A stretch of 64,000 nt of DNA, from positions 41,701-105,700 of the forward strand of contig JALFBL010000062.1 in assembly GCA_022773395.1 (NCBI GenBank), read 5' to 3'. The stretch comes from Prevotella sp. (GTDB lineage: Bacteria; Bacteroidota; Bacteroidia; Bacteroidales; Bacteroidaceae). The notes beneath the pieces were generated by a model, which was not told the DNA's origin, did no database searches, and was given only the letters and a program-made list of their open reading frames with translations. Positions 39,154 through 49,490 of the stretch are shown piece by piece; the first letter of the stretch is position 1; each line of letters opens with the position of its first letter. The translations under genes and the position numbers were made by a program.

Positions 39154-39870
39154 ATGAAAATAAAAAGATTATTTATATTTCCCACACTTTTGCTTGCCGC
39201 CATGGTTTGCCGAGCAGACGAGAAACCAAGTATCAGTCCCACTGCCGTATTCGTGAACAGTACCGGAGAAGAGGAAGAAAGTACAAATTATGCGGGCAGT
39301 GCTCCTTTGGAAGGAAAGTTTACAGCCAACCCCGAGAATGTTGGTACCTACCGGGCCTCCTACGAATGGCGATTCACCATGGAAGGAGAAGACAAGCCCT
39401 ATCTGGTGCGCTACGAGCAAGACACCCAATACACGTTCATGAGAGCCGGTGCCCACAGAATAGAACTTTACGCCACTTTCGTGTCGGGCAACGACACCGT
39501 TGCCTACACCAAGGAATATTGGGAAGAGATGGGATCCATCAGGGTGAACATCAGTGAAAGCAAACTGGAAATGCCCAACGCTTTCTCGCCAAACGGGGAT
39601 GGCATCAATGACATTTACAAGGCAAAGGAAGGCTACCGCTCGCTGACGGAATTTCACGCCTACATCTTCAACCGATGGGGACAAAAACTCTACGAATGGG
39701 ATCATCCGGCCGGAGGCTGGGACGGAAAATTCAACGGGAAGGACGTGAAGCAGGGCGTGTATTTTGTTCTGGTCAAAGCCAAGGGGGCAGACGGAATGGT
39801 TTACGACATTAAAAAAGACGTGAATCTGCTAAGAGGATACTCTGAAAGAGGAGAGGTGCAGGACAATTAA
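39154..39870 (+). CDS. Secreted protein with CHU_C / gliding-motility-associated (T9SS type B) C-terminal domain
   Basis: Signal peptide; [87 protein letters not shown]. Confidence 0.9.
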   Translation: MKIKRLFIFPTLLLAAMVCRADEKPSISPTAVFVNSTGEEEESTNYAGSAPLEGKFTANPENVGTYRASYEWRFTMEGEDKPYLVRYEQDTQYTFMRAGAHRIELYATFVSGNDTVAYTKEYWEEMGSIRVNISESKLEMPNAFSPNGDGINDIYKAKEGYRSLTEFHAYIFNRWGQKLYEWDHPAGGWDGKFNGKDVKQGVYFVLVKAKGADGMVYDIKKDVNLLRGYSERGEVQDN

Positions 39871-39910
39871 AGGTGGGCGTAGAATCGCCTTTTTTAGACA
39901 GGAACAGTTC

Positions 39911-42778
39911 ATGGAAAGAGAAGACAAAAAGATAAATGTATGGGGCGCACGTGTCCACAATCTTAAAAACATCGATGTGGAAATACCCAGAAACAGCCTC
40001 ACCGTCATTACAGGACTGAGCGGATCGGGAAAATCTTCGTTGGCATTCGACACCATTTTTGCAGAAGGGCAACGCCGCTACATAGAAACCTTCTCTGCCT
40101 ATGCCCGCAACTTTCTGGGAGGGATGGAACGGCCGGAGGTGGAAAAAATCACCGGACTCAGCCCGGTCATCAGCATCGAACAGAAAACCACCAACAAGAA
40201 TCCCCGCTCCACGGTGGGAACCACCACCGAGATCTATGATTTCCTGAGATTGCTCTTTGCACGCGCCGGCACAGCATACAGTTATGCCACAGGAGAAAAG
40301 ATGGTGAAATATACCGAGGAAAAGGTGTTGGAAATGATACACAACGACTACACTGGAAAAAAAATCTACATACTGGCTCCCTTGGTAAGAAAACGCAAGG
40401 GACACTATCGGGAACTGTTTGAAAACATGCGCCGAAAGGGCTACCTGCACATTCGCATAGACGGCGAAATGACCGAGATTGCAAGGGGCATGAAGGTAGA
40501 TAGATACAAGAACCACGACATCGAGGTGGTGATAGACCGTTTGCAGGTGCAGCCCAAAGATGACGAGCGACTGAGAAAGAGCGTGGGCACGGCCATGAAA
40601 CAGGGCGACGGACTGCTGATGATATTGGACAGGGACACCCACCGGGCAAAATACTACAGCCGTCGCCTGATGTGTCCCACCACGGGCATTTCATACGGCG
40701 ACCCTGCCCCCAACAAATTTTCGTTCAACTCGCCCGAAGGAGCATGCCCACGCTGCAAAGGCCTGGGCTACATCAATGAAATCGACTTGGGGAAAGTAAT
40801 CCCCGACCGCAAACTGTCCATTTACAACGGTGCCATTGTCCCACTCGGAAAATACAAAAACCAAATGATTTTCTGGCAGATTGACGCCATTCTTCAGAAC
40901 AACGGCTACGATCTGAAAACACCCGTCCAAGACATTCCCGAAGAAACGCTGAGCGAAATCCTCTACGGCTCGCTCGAAACGGTGCGCATCAGCAAGGAGG
41001 TGGTACATACCTCGAGCGACTATTTCGTGGAGTTCGACGGTATCGTGAAATATCTCAACAATGTCATCAACAACGACGACAGCACAAGCGGACAGAAATG
41101 GGCCGACCAGTTTCTTGCCACGGCCCCATGCCCCGAATGCCACGGACAGCGTCTCAATCGCGAGTCGCTCTCCTACCGCATCTGGGACAAAAACATTTCG
41201 GAACTTGCACAGATGGACATCGGTGAACTGAAAGAATGGTTGGCCGAAGCAGAAAACCATCTCGACTCCCAGCAGAAAACCATTGCGGTGGAAGTCTTGA
41301 AAGAAATACGCACACGCCTCCAGTTCATGCTGGACGTAGGGTTGGACTACCTGTCGCTCAACCGCCAGTCGGTTTCCCTGTCGGGAGGCGAAAGCCAGCG
41401 CATCCGTCTGGCCACGCAAATCGGTTCCCAACTGGTGAACGTATTGTATATTTTAGACGAACCGAGCATCGTTCTGCACCAGCGTGACAACGAGCGGCTG
41501 ATTGCCTCGCTGAAGGATTTAAGAAATCTCGGCAACACGGTCATCGTGGTGGAACACGACAAAGACATGATGCTCAATGCCGACTATCTGATAGACATCG
41601 GCCCCAAAGCCGGACGCAAAGGCGGCAACGTGGTGTTCCAAGGCACGCCTACAGAAATGCTGAAACAGCACACGCTCACTTCGCAATATCTCAACGGCGA
41701 ACAGAAAATAGAATTGCCCACACAGATTTCAACAACCGAAAAAGGCGACCAAAAGACGGTGTACCGCCGAAAAGGAAATGGAAAGACAATTGTCATTCAC
41801 GGTGCATCGGGAAACAACCTGAAAAACATCGACGTGGAGTTTCCACTGGGAAAACTCATTGTGGTGACAGGAGTGAGCGGATCGGGAAAATCCACGCTCA
41901 TCAACGAAACCCTACAGCCCATCCTCAGCAAGCACTTCTACCGTTCGCTCAAAAAGCCCATGCCCTACAAGGGCATCGACGGCATCAATCACATCGACAA
42001 GGTGGTGAACGTGGACCAGTCGCCCTTGGGCCGCACCCCACGTTCCAATCCCGCCACCTACACGGGAGTGTTCAGCGACATCCGCTCGCTGTTCGTCAAT
42101 CTCCCGGAGGCTAAAATCAGGGGTTACAAACCGGGACGATTCTCCTTCAACGTGAAGGGGGGACGGTGCGAAGCCTGTGGGGGAAACGGCTACAAGACCA
42201 TCGAAATGAACTTCTTGCCCGACGTGATGATTCCCTGTGAGGTGTGCCACGGAAAAAGGTACAACCGCGAAACGCTTGAAGTGCGCTACAAAGGAAAGAG
42301 CATTGCCGACGTGCTGGACATGACCATCAACCAGGCGGTGGAATTTTTCGAGAATGTGCCAGACATACTCCGAAAAATAAAAACCATCCAGGACGTGGGA
42401 CTGGGCTACATCAAACTGGGACAGCCCTCCACCACCCTTTCGGGCGGCGAAAGCCAGCGCGTGAAACTGGCCACCGAACTGAGCAAGAAGGACACGGGGA
42501 AAACCCTTTACATCCTTGACGAACCTACTACAGGACTGCATTTCGAAGACATCCGCATACTGATGGGGGTATTGCAAAAACTGGTTGACCGGGGAAATAC
42601 AGTCATCATCATCGAGCACAATCTTGACGTGATGAAACTGGCCGACCATATCATCGACATGGGGCCGGAAGGCGGAAAAAAAGGCGGTATGGTGCTTGCA
42701 ACGGGAACACCCGAACAGGTGGCCGGCAGCGACAAGGGATTCACCTCACGATTCTTGAAAGAAGAATTACAGTTGTAA
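39911..42778 (+). CDS. uvrA: Excinuclease ABC subunit A
   Basis: [57 protein letters not shown]; zinc fingers [27 protein letters not shown]. Confidence 0.97.
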   Translation: MEREDKKINVWGARVHNLKNIDVEIPRNSLTVITGLSGSGKSSLAFDTIFAEGQRRYIETFSAYARNFLGGMERPEVEKITGLSPVISIEQKTTNKNPRSTVGTTTEIYDFLRLLFARAGTAYSYATGEKMVKYTEEKVLEMIHNDYTGKKIYILAPLVRKRKGHYRELFENMRRKGYLHIRIDGEMTEIARGMKVDRYKNHDIEVVIDRLQVQPKDDERLRKSVGTAMKQGDGLLMILDRDTHRAKYYSRRLMCPTTGISYGDPAPNKFSFNSPEGACPRCKGLGYINEIDLGKVIPDRKLSIYNGAIVPLGKYKNQMIFWQIDAILQNNGYDLKTPVQDIPEETLSEILYGSLETVRISKEVVHTSSDYFVEFDGIVKYLNNVINNDDSTSGQKWADQFLATAPCPECHGQRLNRESLSYRIWDKNISELAQMDIGELKEWLAEAENHLDSQQKTIAVEVLKEIRTRLQFMLDVGLDYLSLNRQSVSLSGGESQRIRLATQIGSQLVNVLYILDEPSIVLHQRDNERLIASLKDLRNLGNTVIVVEHDKDMMLNADYLIDIGPKAGRKGGNVVFQGTPTEMLKQHTLTSQYLNGEQKIELPTQISTTEKGDQKTVYRRKGNGKTIVIHGASGNNLKNIDVEFPLGKLIVVTGVSGSGKSTLINETLQPILSKHFYRSLKKPMPYKGIDGINHIDKVVNVDQSPLGRTPRSNPATYTGVFSDIRSLFVNLPEAKIRGYKPGRFSFNVKGGRCEACGGNGYKTIEMNFLPDVMIPCEVCHGKRYNRETLEVRYKGKSIADVLDMTINQAVEFFENVPDILRKIKTIQDVGLGYIKLGQPSTTLSGGESQRVKLATELSKKDTGKTLYILDEPTTGLHFEDIRILMGVLQKLVDRGNTVIIIEHNLDVMKLADHIIDMGPEGGKKGGMVLATGTPEQVAGSDKGFTSRFLKEELQL

Positions 42779-42821
42779 GAAAGGAAGCCTGTCCATATAC
42801 CGGACACCGTGAAACGAAACG

Positions 42822-43205
42822 AATATTAACAATTCGTCCAAATCCTTTAACACGAAAAACGGCCGTTTTCTGAAAAAAGTTTTCCGCGCGCCCAAATACG
42901 CGATTCTACGGGCGTTTGGCAAACGACTGGCATACAGCGAGTTGAAAAATATTGACAAATTCTGCCCGGTAATTTATGCCTACTTACCATGTAATTTATG
43001 CCAAATTACCATGTAAGTAAGCCTTACTTACCCGGTAAAATATGCCAAATTGCGGTGTAAGTAGGCATAAATTACCGGAACGGCTCCGAAAAATGGCTCC
43101 GCCGTTTTTCCCGATTTTCCAACGGATCATCCCTTACTTTTCTATTTTGTGAGTGAACCCTGCGGAAAATCCGGTGGAAAAATTAACGCAATTAACTTTT
43201 GTTGG
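42822..43205. repeat. Dispersed intergenic repeat, copy B (inverted relative to copy A, with internal palindromic insertion)
   Basis: Reverse complement aligns with 24428..24652; the middle contains the extra palindrome 42966..43078. Confidence 0.75.
42966..43078. repeat. Nested palindromic element with 22-bp perfect terminal inverted repeats
   Basis: CCGGTAATTTATGCCTACTTAC (42966..42987) and GTAAGTAGGCATAAATTACCGG (43057..43078); central GTAAGTAAG-C-CTTACTTAC. Confidence 0.92.
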
Positions 43206-43256
43206 GTGACCGGAAGATGAAAAAGTGTGTAGTCCGTCTTTTCATCAGGGTGAAAC

Positions 43257-44240
43257 CTATGCCCTCGCTTTATTGTCCGGTTGCTCTGCATTATGCTTGC
43301 GGTACAGCCATATTTCCCAACTGTTCACAATGTTTTGCCACAAAATGTAGCAACCGGGACCTACCGATGCAATGGAGTTGAGATAGGTGTATGCCGTCCA
43401 AATGGCAAAAGCCGTGTTTTTTTGTCCCAAGGCCTGTCCGGCATTGACAGCGGAACGGGAAAAGTGCCCGATGTATTTGCCCACCGCAAATTGCCATATG
43501 CACAACAGCAGGGAGACAGCGGCAATGGCAACCAAGAGAGAGGCGGACGCATGGCTGTTGACAATGTTCTTCACGGTCATGCCCGTGACAATGGACAGCA
43601 GGCATCCCCACAAGTAGAAGGCGAGATTGGAAATGCCCATGATTCTTTTGTACAGCCAGTGAACATAGTTGCGCACGAACCATCCGAAAACCAGCGGTGC
43701 CACCAATATCAACATCACTTTTTGAAGAATCGTCCAAAAGGCGGTCAGGAAAGTGATGTTCACTCCTTTTTCTATCAACGGGAAAAAAAGGGGAATCATA
43801 AGGGCTGCCATGAAGTTGGAAAGGAATGTGTAGGCGGTCATGGAGCCAATGTCGCCGCCCAACTTGGCAGTGACCACAGCGGCAGCAGAGGCACTGGGGC
43901 AGATGATGCAGCAGAGGATGCCCTCCCAAAGCACTTTATTGTCGCCTTCCTTGGCCACCGACAGAATAACCGCAACCACAACGAGGACGAACAACAACTG
44001 GAAGAGAGTTACCCACAGGTGCCACATCTGGAGTTTCATCTGGTGGAAATCCACCTTGCAGAAGGTGACAAACAGCACGAGGAACATGAAAACGGGCATT
44101 AGTTCTCCGAAAAAGGAGTCAAAAAAAGCACCGGCCTTCTGCAAGGCTGGCATGGATGCGAACAACAGATACAACAACGTGCCGAGCCCCATGGCAACCG
44201 GCAACGTCCAATTTTTCAAAAAGCCCATCAGTTTGTTCAT
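43257..44240 (-). CDS. Bile acid:sodium symporter (BASS) family transporter
   Basis: Multi-TM; CIICPSASAAAVVTAKLGGDIGSMTAYTFLSNFMAALMIPLFFPLI. Confidence 0.85.
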   Translation of the reverse strand: MNKLMGFLKNWTLPVAMGLGTLLYLLFASMPALQKAGAFFDSFFGELMPVFMFLVLFVTFCKVDFHQMKLQMWHLWVTLFQLLFVLVVVAVILSVAKEGDNKVLWEGILCCIICPSASAAAVVTAKLGGDIGSMTAYTFLSNFMAALMIPLFFPLIEKGVNITFLTAFWTILQKVMLILVAPLVFGWFVRNYVHWLYKRIMGISNLAFYLWGCLLSIVTGMTVKNIVNSHASASLLVAIAAVSLLLCIWQFAVGKYIGHFSRSAVNAGQALGQKNTAFAIWTAYTYLNSIASVGPGCYILWQNIVNSWEIWLYRKHNAEQPDNKARA

Positions 44241-44252
44241 TTCCTATCTTGT

Positions 44253-45356
44253 TCAATCATTGGAGGATTTCTGTTCAAGGGTGGCAACAACGTATTCCGA
44301 CCGTGTGCCGATGCGGAATTTTCCGCCCCATATTCCCATTCCGCTGCTCACGTAATAACGTGTTTTTCCACGTTGCCACTCACCGGACGCACACTCGTAC
44401 AGGGCATCCGTTATCCATGATATGGGCCAAATCTGCCCGTGATGCGTGTGTCCGCTCAGTTGGAAATCAACACCGTTTTTCTCGGCTTCTTCCAAATGGT
44501 AGGGCTGGTGATCCAGCAATATGACGTATTTGGAGCGGTCGATGCCTTTCATCAAATCAGCCAGGGGCTTTCTTCGCTGTTTGGAACGGTCCTCGCGTCC
44601 CACAATGCAAATGTCGCCCCACTCCATCACGCTGTCGCGCAAGAGTATGATTCCTGCATCGCGATAGAAATCGGAAGAACGGGATGCGCCCGCATAATGC
44701 TCATGATTTCCCCAACAGGCAATGACAGGCGCGTTCAGCCGGCGGAACTCCTCCGCCACTCCTTCCTCTTCAAGTGGTGCAGTACTCACGTCAATGATAT
44801 CGCCGGCAATCAGTATGAGGTCGGGATGCTCCGCATTCACCAAATCCACCCAACGGGCAAACGCTGCTCTCCTGTTGTGGAATCCCAAATGCAGATCGCT
44901 CATCATCACCATCTTTTGCGATCTCGCCATCTTCTTTTCGGTTTTTAACTCCAACGGCTGTCTCTGCTTATGATGATAGCGCATGTTGCCATAGCAGAAA
45001 AGAACGAGCATGAGACCCAATATGCCGAGCGAACCTGCCACACTGTCTTTAAGCAACGAAGCCGGCACCCAACGCAGCCACCTGCCCACATCAAGCAGCA
45101 GAAATGCCATGAAAAGGTAGAGCAGGATGACGAGCCACGAGGTTCCTATTTCATAAACCACCGTTTGCAAGGGCATGGAAAGTCCCATGCGTGTGCCCAT
45201 CACTCCGGCAAACAGCAAGAGAAAGGCACAGACCATCAGCACAACGACAAGTGTCTTTACCCAAGGCATGGCCGGCAGGAGACGCCAAATGTGCCACAGC
45301 ACATAAACGTTTCCCACAACCGGCAACAGCCAAAACAACAACACCATCGGCTTCAT
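44253..45356 (-). CDS. Metallophosphoesterase
   Basis: MMSDLHLGFHNR, LILIAGDIIDVS, VIACWGNHEHYAG, FQLSGHTHHGQIWP. Confidence 0.93.
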   Translation of the reverse strand: MKPMVLLFWLLPVVGNVYVLWHIWRLLPAMPWVKTLVVVLMVCAFLLLFAGVMGTRMGLSMPLQTVVYEIGTSWLVILLYLFMAFLLLDVGRWLRWVPASLLKDSVAGSLGILGLMLVLFCYGNMRYHHKQRQPLELKTEKKMARSQKMVMMSDLHLGFHNRRAAFARWVDLVNAEHPDLILIAGDIIDVSTAPLEEEGVAEEFRRLNAPVIACWGNHEHYAGASRSSDFYRDAGIILLRDSVMEWGDICIVGREDRSKQRRKPLADLMKGIDRSKYVILLDHQPYHLEEAEKNGVDFQLSGHTHHGQIWPISWITDALYECASGEWQRGKTRYYVSSGMGIWGGKFRIGTRSEYVVATLEQKSSND

Positions 45357-45394
45357 AACGTTTCCTTACATTCCGGTTGGAAGAAATGACGATC

Positions 45395-46342
45395 TTACAA
45401 TTTCACGGAAGATATATCTACCAAATGATTGACAATGGCATAGATGGTTAATCCTGCGGGACTGTGTATTTGCAGTTTGCGGGCAATGTTTCTTCTGTGG
45501 GTAATGACCGTATTGATGGAAATAAAAAGGTGTTCGGCAATTTCTTTGTTGCTCATTCCCTGTACAAGGCTCACGATGACCTCCTTCTCTCTGTCGCTCA
45601 ACGTCTCCGTGCTGTCAGGATGGCTGATCATGCGGGATATATTGACACTCACATCGTTCTGCTTCTGCTTATGTTCGATTTCCCTTATGGCCGGTATGAA
45701 AATAGAATCCTCCACCCGGGCATGCTGATCCAGCCATTCTTCGTTTTTGTACAGTCCGTACAGGACGGAGGTGAGCAGATTGTTTCGCAGAGCGTCTGAA
45801 GGAAGATACTTGATGATGATGTTTTTCAGTTCCTTCAACTTCTGCGTGGTTTGCCCATGATGCTTGGAGAATGTTTCTATGTCATAATCGCTGACAGCCT
45901 CCTGGCTCAGAAGTCTGTTCACATAGGGAAACACATGCTGTTCTTCATATTTCATGTGTACCTTTATCTCATGGGCATAGTCGTCATACATCTTCATGAT
46001 GAGGCGCGCCAGATTGTCGTTTTCGTCCAAAGAAGCCATCAACTCCTTCCGGATATTGGGCAACTGGAAACCTAAAAAATATTCGTGAGAGGCTTTCAGA
46101 TAATGCAATAGTGTCCGGATGCACACTTTCTCACCGCCATAGGTGGAACCGTTGATTGTGAAATTCACGATTACCAGAAACGTATCGGTATCCACATGCT
46201 GATCCTCGCAAACCTCTCTCACGGTTTTGTCGCCAAATCCCATATTGATGCCAAATCTTCCAAGACTTTCCAGAAGACTGTAATTGTCGGCTATGAGCGT
46301 TATCATTTTGTCGTCTGCCTCGTACAGTTTACTATTTTTCAT
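45395..46342 (-). CDS. LuxR-type HTH regulator with N-terminal DUF542/ScdA-like and hemerythrin-like domains
   Basis: SLLESLGRFGINMGFGDKTVREVCEDQHVDTDTFLVIVN; VHMKYEEQHVFPYVN and QHARVEDSIFIPAI (HxxxE motifs); C-terminal LSDREKEVIVSLVQGMSNKEIAEHLFISINTVITHRRNIARKL. Confidence 0.85.
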   Translation of the reverse strand: MKNSKLYEADDKMITLIADNYSLLESLGRFGINMGFGDKTVREVCEDQHVDTDTFLVIVNFTINGSTYGGEKVCIRTLLHYLKASHEYFLGFQLPNIRKELMASLDENDNLARLIMKMYDDYAHEIKVHMKYEEQHVFPYVNRLLSQEAVSDYDIETFSKHHGQTTQKLKELKNIIIKYLPSDALRNNLLTSVLYGLYKNEEWLDQHARVEDSIFIPAIREIEHKQKQNDVSVNISRMISHPDSTETLSDREKEVIVSLVQGMSNKEIAEHLFISINTVITHRRNIARKLQIHSPAGLTIYAIVNHLVDISSVKL

Positions 46343-46447
46343 CTTCTTCTCAATAATAAAGGTTATTTTCGCATAAATGACAAATGGCGAGACAACGACA
46401 GGAGCACCTGCATCATCTACGCCATTTCAATATTTCACAACGTTACA

Positions 46448-47980
46448 TTATTTTGCATAAGCAACACTTCTGGTTTCCCGGATAACGGTTATTTTCACCT
46501 GTCCGGGATAAGTCATCTCATTCTGTATCTTGGTGGCAATCTCGCCAGACAGAGCCTCTGTTTCCACATCATCCATCTTGTCGGCCCCGACAATTACGCG
46601 CAACTCGCGGCCCGCCTGAATGGCATATGTCTTGGTAACACCGGGATAGCTCATGGCAATTGCCTCCAAATCGTTCAGTCGCTTGATGTACGCCTCTACA
46701 ATTTCTCTACGGGCACCGGGACGGGCACCACTGATGGCATCGCACACCTGCACGATAGGAGCCAAAAGGGTATTCATTTCAATTTCATCGTGGTGTGCTC
46801 CTATGGCATTGCAAATGTCGGGTTTCTCCTTGTATTTCTCGGCAATCTTGGCACCATAAAGTGCATGCGGCAGTTCACTCTCCTCATCAGGCACCTTACC
46901 AATGTCGTGCAGCAATCCGGCACGCTTTGCTTTCTTGGGATTCAGTCCCAACTCGGAAGCCATCACGGCACAGAGGTTGGCGGTTTCACGAGCATGCTGC
47001 AAAAGATTCTGCCCATAACTTGAACGGTATTTCATCTTTCCGACAATACGTATCAATTCCGGGTGCAGCCCATGGATGCCAAGGTCGATGGCCGTACGCT
47101 TTCCGGTTTCTATCACCTCATTCTCCAGTTGTTTCTTCACTTTGGAAACCACTTCCTCGATGCGGGCCGGATGAATGCGTCCATCTGCAACCAATTGGTG
47201 CAATGCCAAACGGCATACTTCACGCCGGATGGGGTCGAACGCACTGATGACAATGGCCTCAGGAGTATCGTCAACAACAATTTCCACCCCGGTGGCAGCC
47301 TCCAAGGCACGGATATTCCTACCTTCCCTACCAATGATTCTGCCTTTCACTTCATCGTTGTCGATATGGAATACACTGACAGAATTTTCTATGGCCGTTT
47401 CGGTGGCAACCCTCTGAATGGTTTGAATGACGATTTTCTTTGCCTGCGCATTGGCGTTCAGTTTGGCCTCGTCCATGATTTCATTAATGTAGCCGGCAGC
47501 ATCGGTACGGGCTTCGTCTTTAAGACTTTCCACCAACCGGCTCTTTGCCTCTTCGGCACTGAGTCCGCTCAATTCCTCCAACTTGGCACGCTCCTGCAAC
47601 TGCATCTTTTCAAGTTCTTCATGCTTTACAAGAAGAACTTTTTTGTCATGGTCTATTTTCTGTTGCTGCTGTTCCACTTCTTGCTTGCGCCGTCCCAGTT
47701 CTTCCTGCCGTTGGTTCAGGCCAAGTTCTCTCTGTTTCAGCTTATTTTCATTCTGTTGGATCTTTTGTGTTCTGCTCTGCACCTCTTTTTCCAGTTCAGC
47801 CTTTTTGTTCAAGAACTTTTCTTTGACCTCGAGAAGTTTTTTCTCTTTCAACACCTCTGCCTCTTTTCTGGCAGTTTCCATCATTTCGTTGAACTTTCCC
47901 GTTGCAACGTACCTAAAAAACAAGTATCCGCAAAGCCCTCCCAGAACGAGTGCGGCCACGGCAACAATTATCGTAATCAT
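46448..47980 (-). CDS. rny: Ribonuclease Y
   Basis: N-terminal TM + coiled coil; KH domain ([47 protein letters not shown]); HD domain ([15 protein letters not shown]). Confidence 0.96.
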   Translation of the reverse strand: MITIIVAVAALVLGGLCGYLFFRYVATGKFNEMMETARKEAEVLKEKKLLEVKEKFLNKKAELEKEVQSRTQKIQQNENKLKQRELGLNQRQEELGRRKQEVEQQQQKIDHDKKVLLVKHEELEKMQLQERAKLEELSGLSAEEAKSRLVESLKDEARTDAAGYINEIMDEAKLNANAQAKKIVIQTIQRVATETAIENSVSVFHIDNDEVKGRIIGREGRNIRALEAATGVEIVVDDTPEAIVISAFDPIRREVCRLALHQLVADGRIHPARIEEVVSKVKKQLENEVIETGKRTAIDLGIHGLHPELIRIVGKMKYRSSYGQNLLQHARETANLCAVMASELGLNPKKAKRAGLLHDIGKVPDEESELPHALYGAKIAEKYKEKPDICNAIGAHHDEIEMNTLLAPIVQVCDAISGARPGARREIVEAYIKRLNDLEAIAMSYPGVTKTYAIQAGRELRVIVGADKMDDVETEALSGEIATKIQNEMTYPGQVKITVIRETRSVAYAK

Positions 47981-48006
47981 TGTTATTATAATTATGTGTT
48001 AATATT

Positions 48007-48303
48007 CTACTTTAATGCCTCCTCAATCTCACCCGTCAGCTTCTTAAGAATATCATCATACACGCTCGTATCTTTATTGTCCTTATCTTTCATGTATCTG
48101 AAGGAAATATCGATCATTGCCATATACAGTACCTCCTTCTCGCTTTTTCTGCCTTTGAACAAATCAGCGTAAGTGTTGATGGTACTATTGATAAGCCTTG
48201 CCGCTTCACGATAAAAATATTCATCCTCGCGCTTTACGTTCACGGGAATGTCAGTATCGTAAATGTGCAACCTTATATGTAATTTATCATTCTCTTCTGC
48301 CAT
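48007..48303 (-). CDS. zapA: Cell division protein ZapA
   Basis: LHIRLHIYDTDIPVNVKREDEYFYREAARLINSTINTYADLF...; upstream of rny. Confidence 0.85.
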   Translation of the reverse strand: MAEENDKLHIRLHIYDTDIPVNVKREDEYFYREAARLINSTINTYADLFKGRKSEKEVLYMAMIDISFRYMKDKDNKDTSVYDDILKKLTGEIEEALK

Positions 48304-48321
48304 AACGCATCAAACTGAGCT

Positions 48322-48618
48322 TCAGTTACCAGAACTAAGCAGCGTTATACATTTATTCACTTCCCGAATCAGGCGGTTCAGACGTTTCTTGGCAGACTCC
48401 ATGTCACCATCTGTCAATTCAACCATCCTCGCCATCTTAAGGCTATTATAGTCGTTTCTGGCCTGCTCCAACTGACTTTCCAGCCGTTTGATTTCCTGCT
48501 CCTTGGTATCCACCATGGCATACAGTTCGTCATTTTCCTTCCTTACCTCTCGATAATGAAGAATCATCTGCCTCAAGCGGGTTGCAAACAGCGTCAAAGT
48601 CCTGTTGTCATCAGCCAT
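48322..48618 (-). CDS. Small coiled-coil protein upstream of zapA
   Basis: 98 aa, heptad-like ENDELYAMVDTKEQEIKRLESQLEQARNDYNSL. Confidence 0.75.
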   Translation of the reverse strand: MADDNRTLTLFATRLRQMILHYREVRKENDELYAMVDTKEQEIKRLESQLEQARNDYNSLKMARMVELTDGDMESAKKRLNRLIREVNKCITLLSSGN

Positions 48619-48711
48619 CAGATTATTTTTGACTACAAAGTTATGAATTAATCATCACATGACAAAATTTCATCCATGAAAAATCGTAATTTTTCCCAAT
48701 TAGGGAACTGC

Positions 48712-49338
48712 CTACCCTTTCCCTTCCTTCGGTTTGGGTTCTTTTTTGGCCAGCATCACGACTTGATACACGAAATCAGTGACCCACTTTTGCGAGAATC
48801 CCAACCGTTTGTTGTATTGGCGAATGGCGACAACTGTTTTCAGCACTCCCGCATCAGAATAGTCGTTTTTGCCGAAGATGTCGGCCACGGTCTTCTCTGT
48901 CATTTGGTAAATGGCCTTCCTGAAGAAAGAAGGAACACGCAGTTTGAACTTCATCAGGTTGCCCGTCAACATCATGATGTCCTGTGTAAAATTCTGGAAC
49001 TGTATCAGGTAGGTCTGCACATCCTGCATCTTCCGGCAATTTTTCTTTACACTTGCATCCACTTCCTTGAAAAAGACATCGTCGGTCTTGTAAAGATCCT
49101 TCAGCATTTTCTTGCACTGGATTTTCTCTCCCACTCCCAATTTGTTGTGCAAAGTCGGTATTTTAAGAGAAGTTTTGAAGGTCCGCAGATCCGGCAGCAT
49201 GGCCAGGTTGGTGATGCCGACATTTTCGGCTATGACAGATTGAAAATAGACACGGATAAGCGACATGTAATCCTCCATGCCGCCGGTTCTCATTTCTCCA
49301 TGATCCTTCTTTCCCAAAAGGTTATTTATAAAATTCAT
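48712..49338 (-). CDS. Hypothetical protein
   Basis: 208-aa ORF, no recognised motif. Confidence 0.65.
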   Translation of the reverse strand: MNFINNLLGKKDHGEMRTGGMEDYMSLIRVYFQSVIAENVGITNLAMLPDLRTFKTSLKIPTLHNKLGVGEKIQCKKMLKDLYKTDDVFFKEVDASVKKNCRKMQDVQTYLIQFQNFTQDIMMLTGNLMKFKLRVPSFFRKAIYQMTEKTVADIFGKNDYSDAGVLKTVVAIRQYNKRLGFSQKWVTDFVYQVVMLAKKEPKPKEGKG

Positions 49339-49434
49339 ACCTGCAATTATTTATTAATATAGAAAACAGATGCAAAAGTAGTTCTATTTCATCAAAAAAC
49401 CAAACGAATGAAGGTTATTGTCAAAAATATTCCT

Positions 49435-49466
49435 TAACTTTGCATCGGTTTTGAACTTTAACTTTG
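49435..49466 (+). promoter_or_regulatory. Two tandem TAACTTTG -7-like boxes upstream of BY-kinase gene
   Basis: TAACTTTG at 49435..49442 and 49459..49466. Confidence 0.35.
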
Positions 49467-49490
49467 TAAACTAAAAAACTACACATCTTT

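Noticed and set aside
39809-40642. 277-aa minus-strand ORF
   Set aside because: Antisense to the start of uvrA.
24428-43205. Possible invertible segment between the two oppositely oriented repeat copies
   Set aside because: The copies are diverged (roughly a quarter mismatched) and no recombinase is adjacent, so homologous or site-specific inversion is unlikely.
47063-48172. 369-aa plus-strand ORF
   Set aside because: Antisense to rny and zapA; Phe/Leu-rich shadow of a coiled-coil-coding strand.
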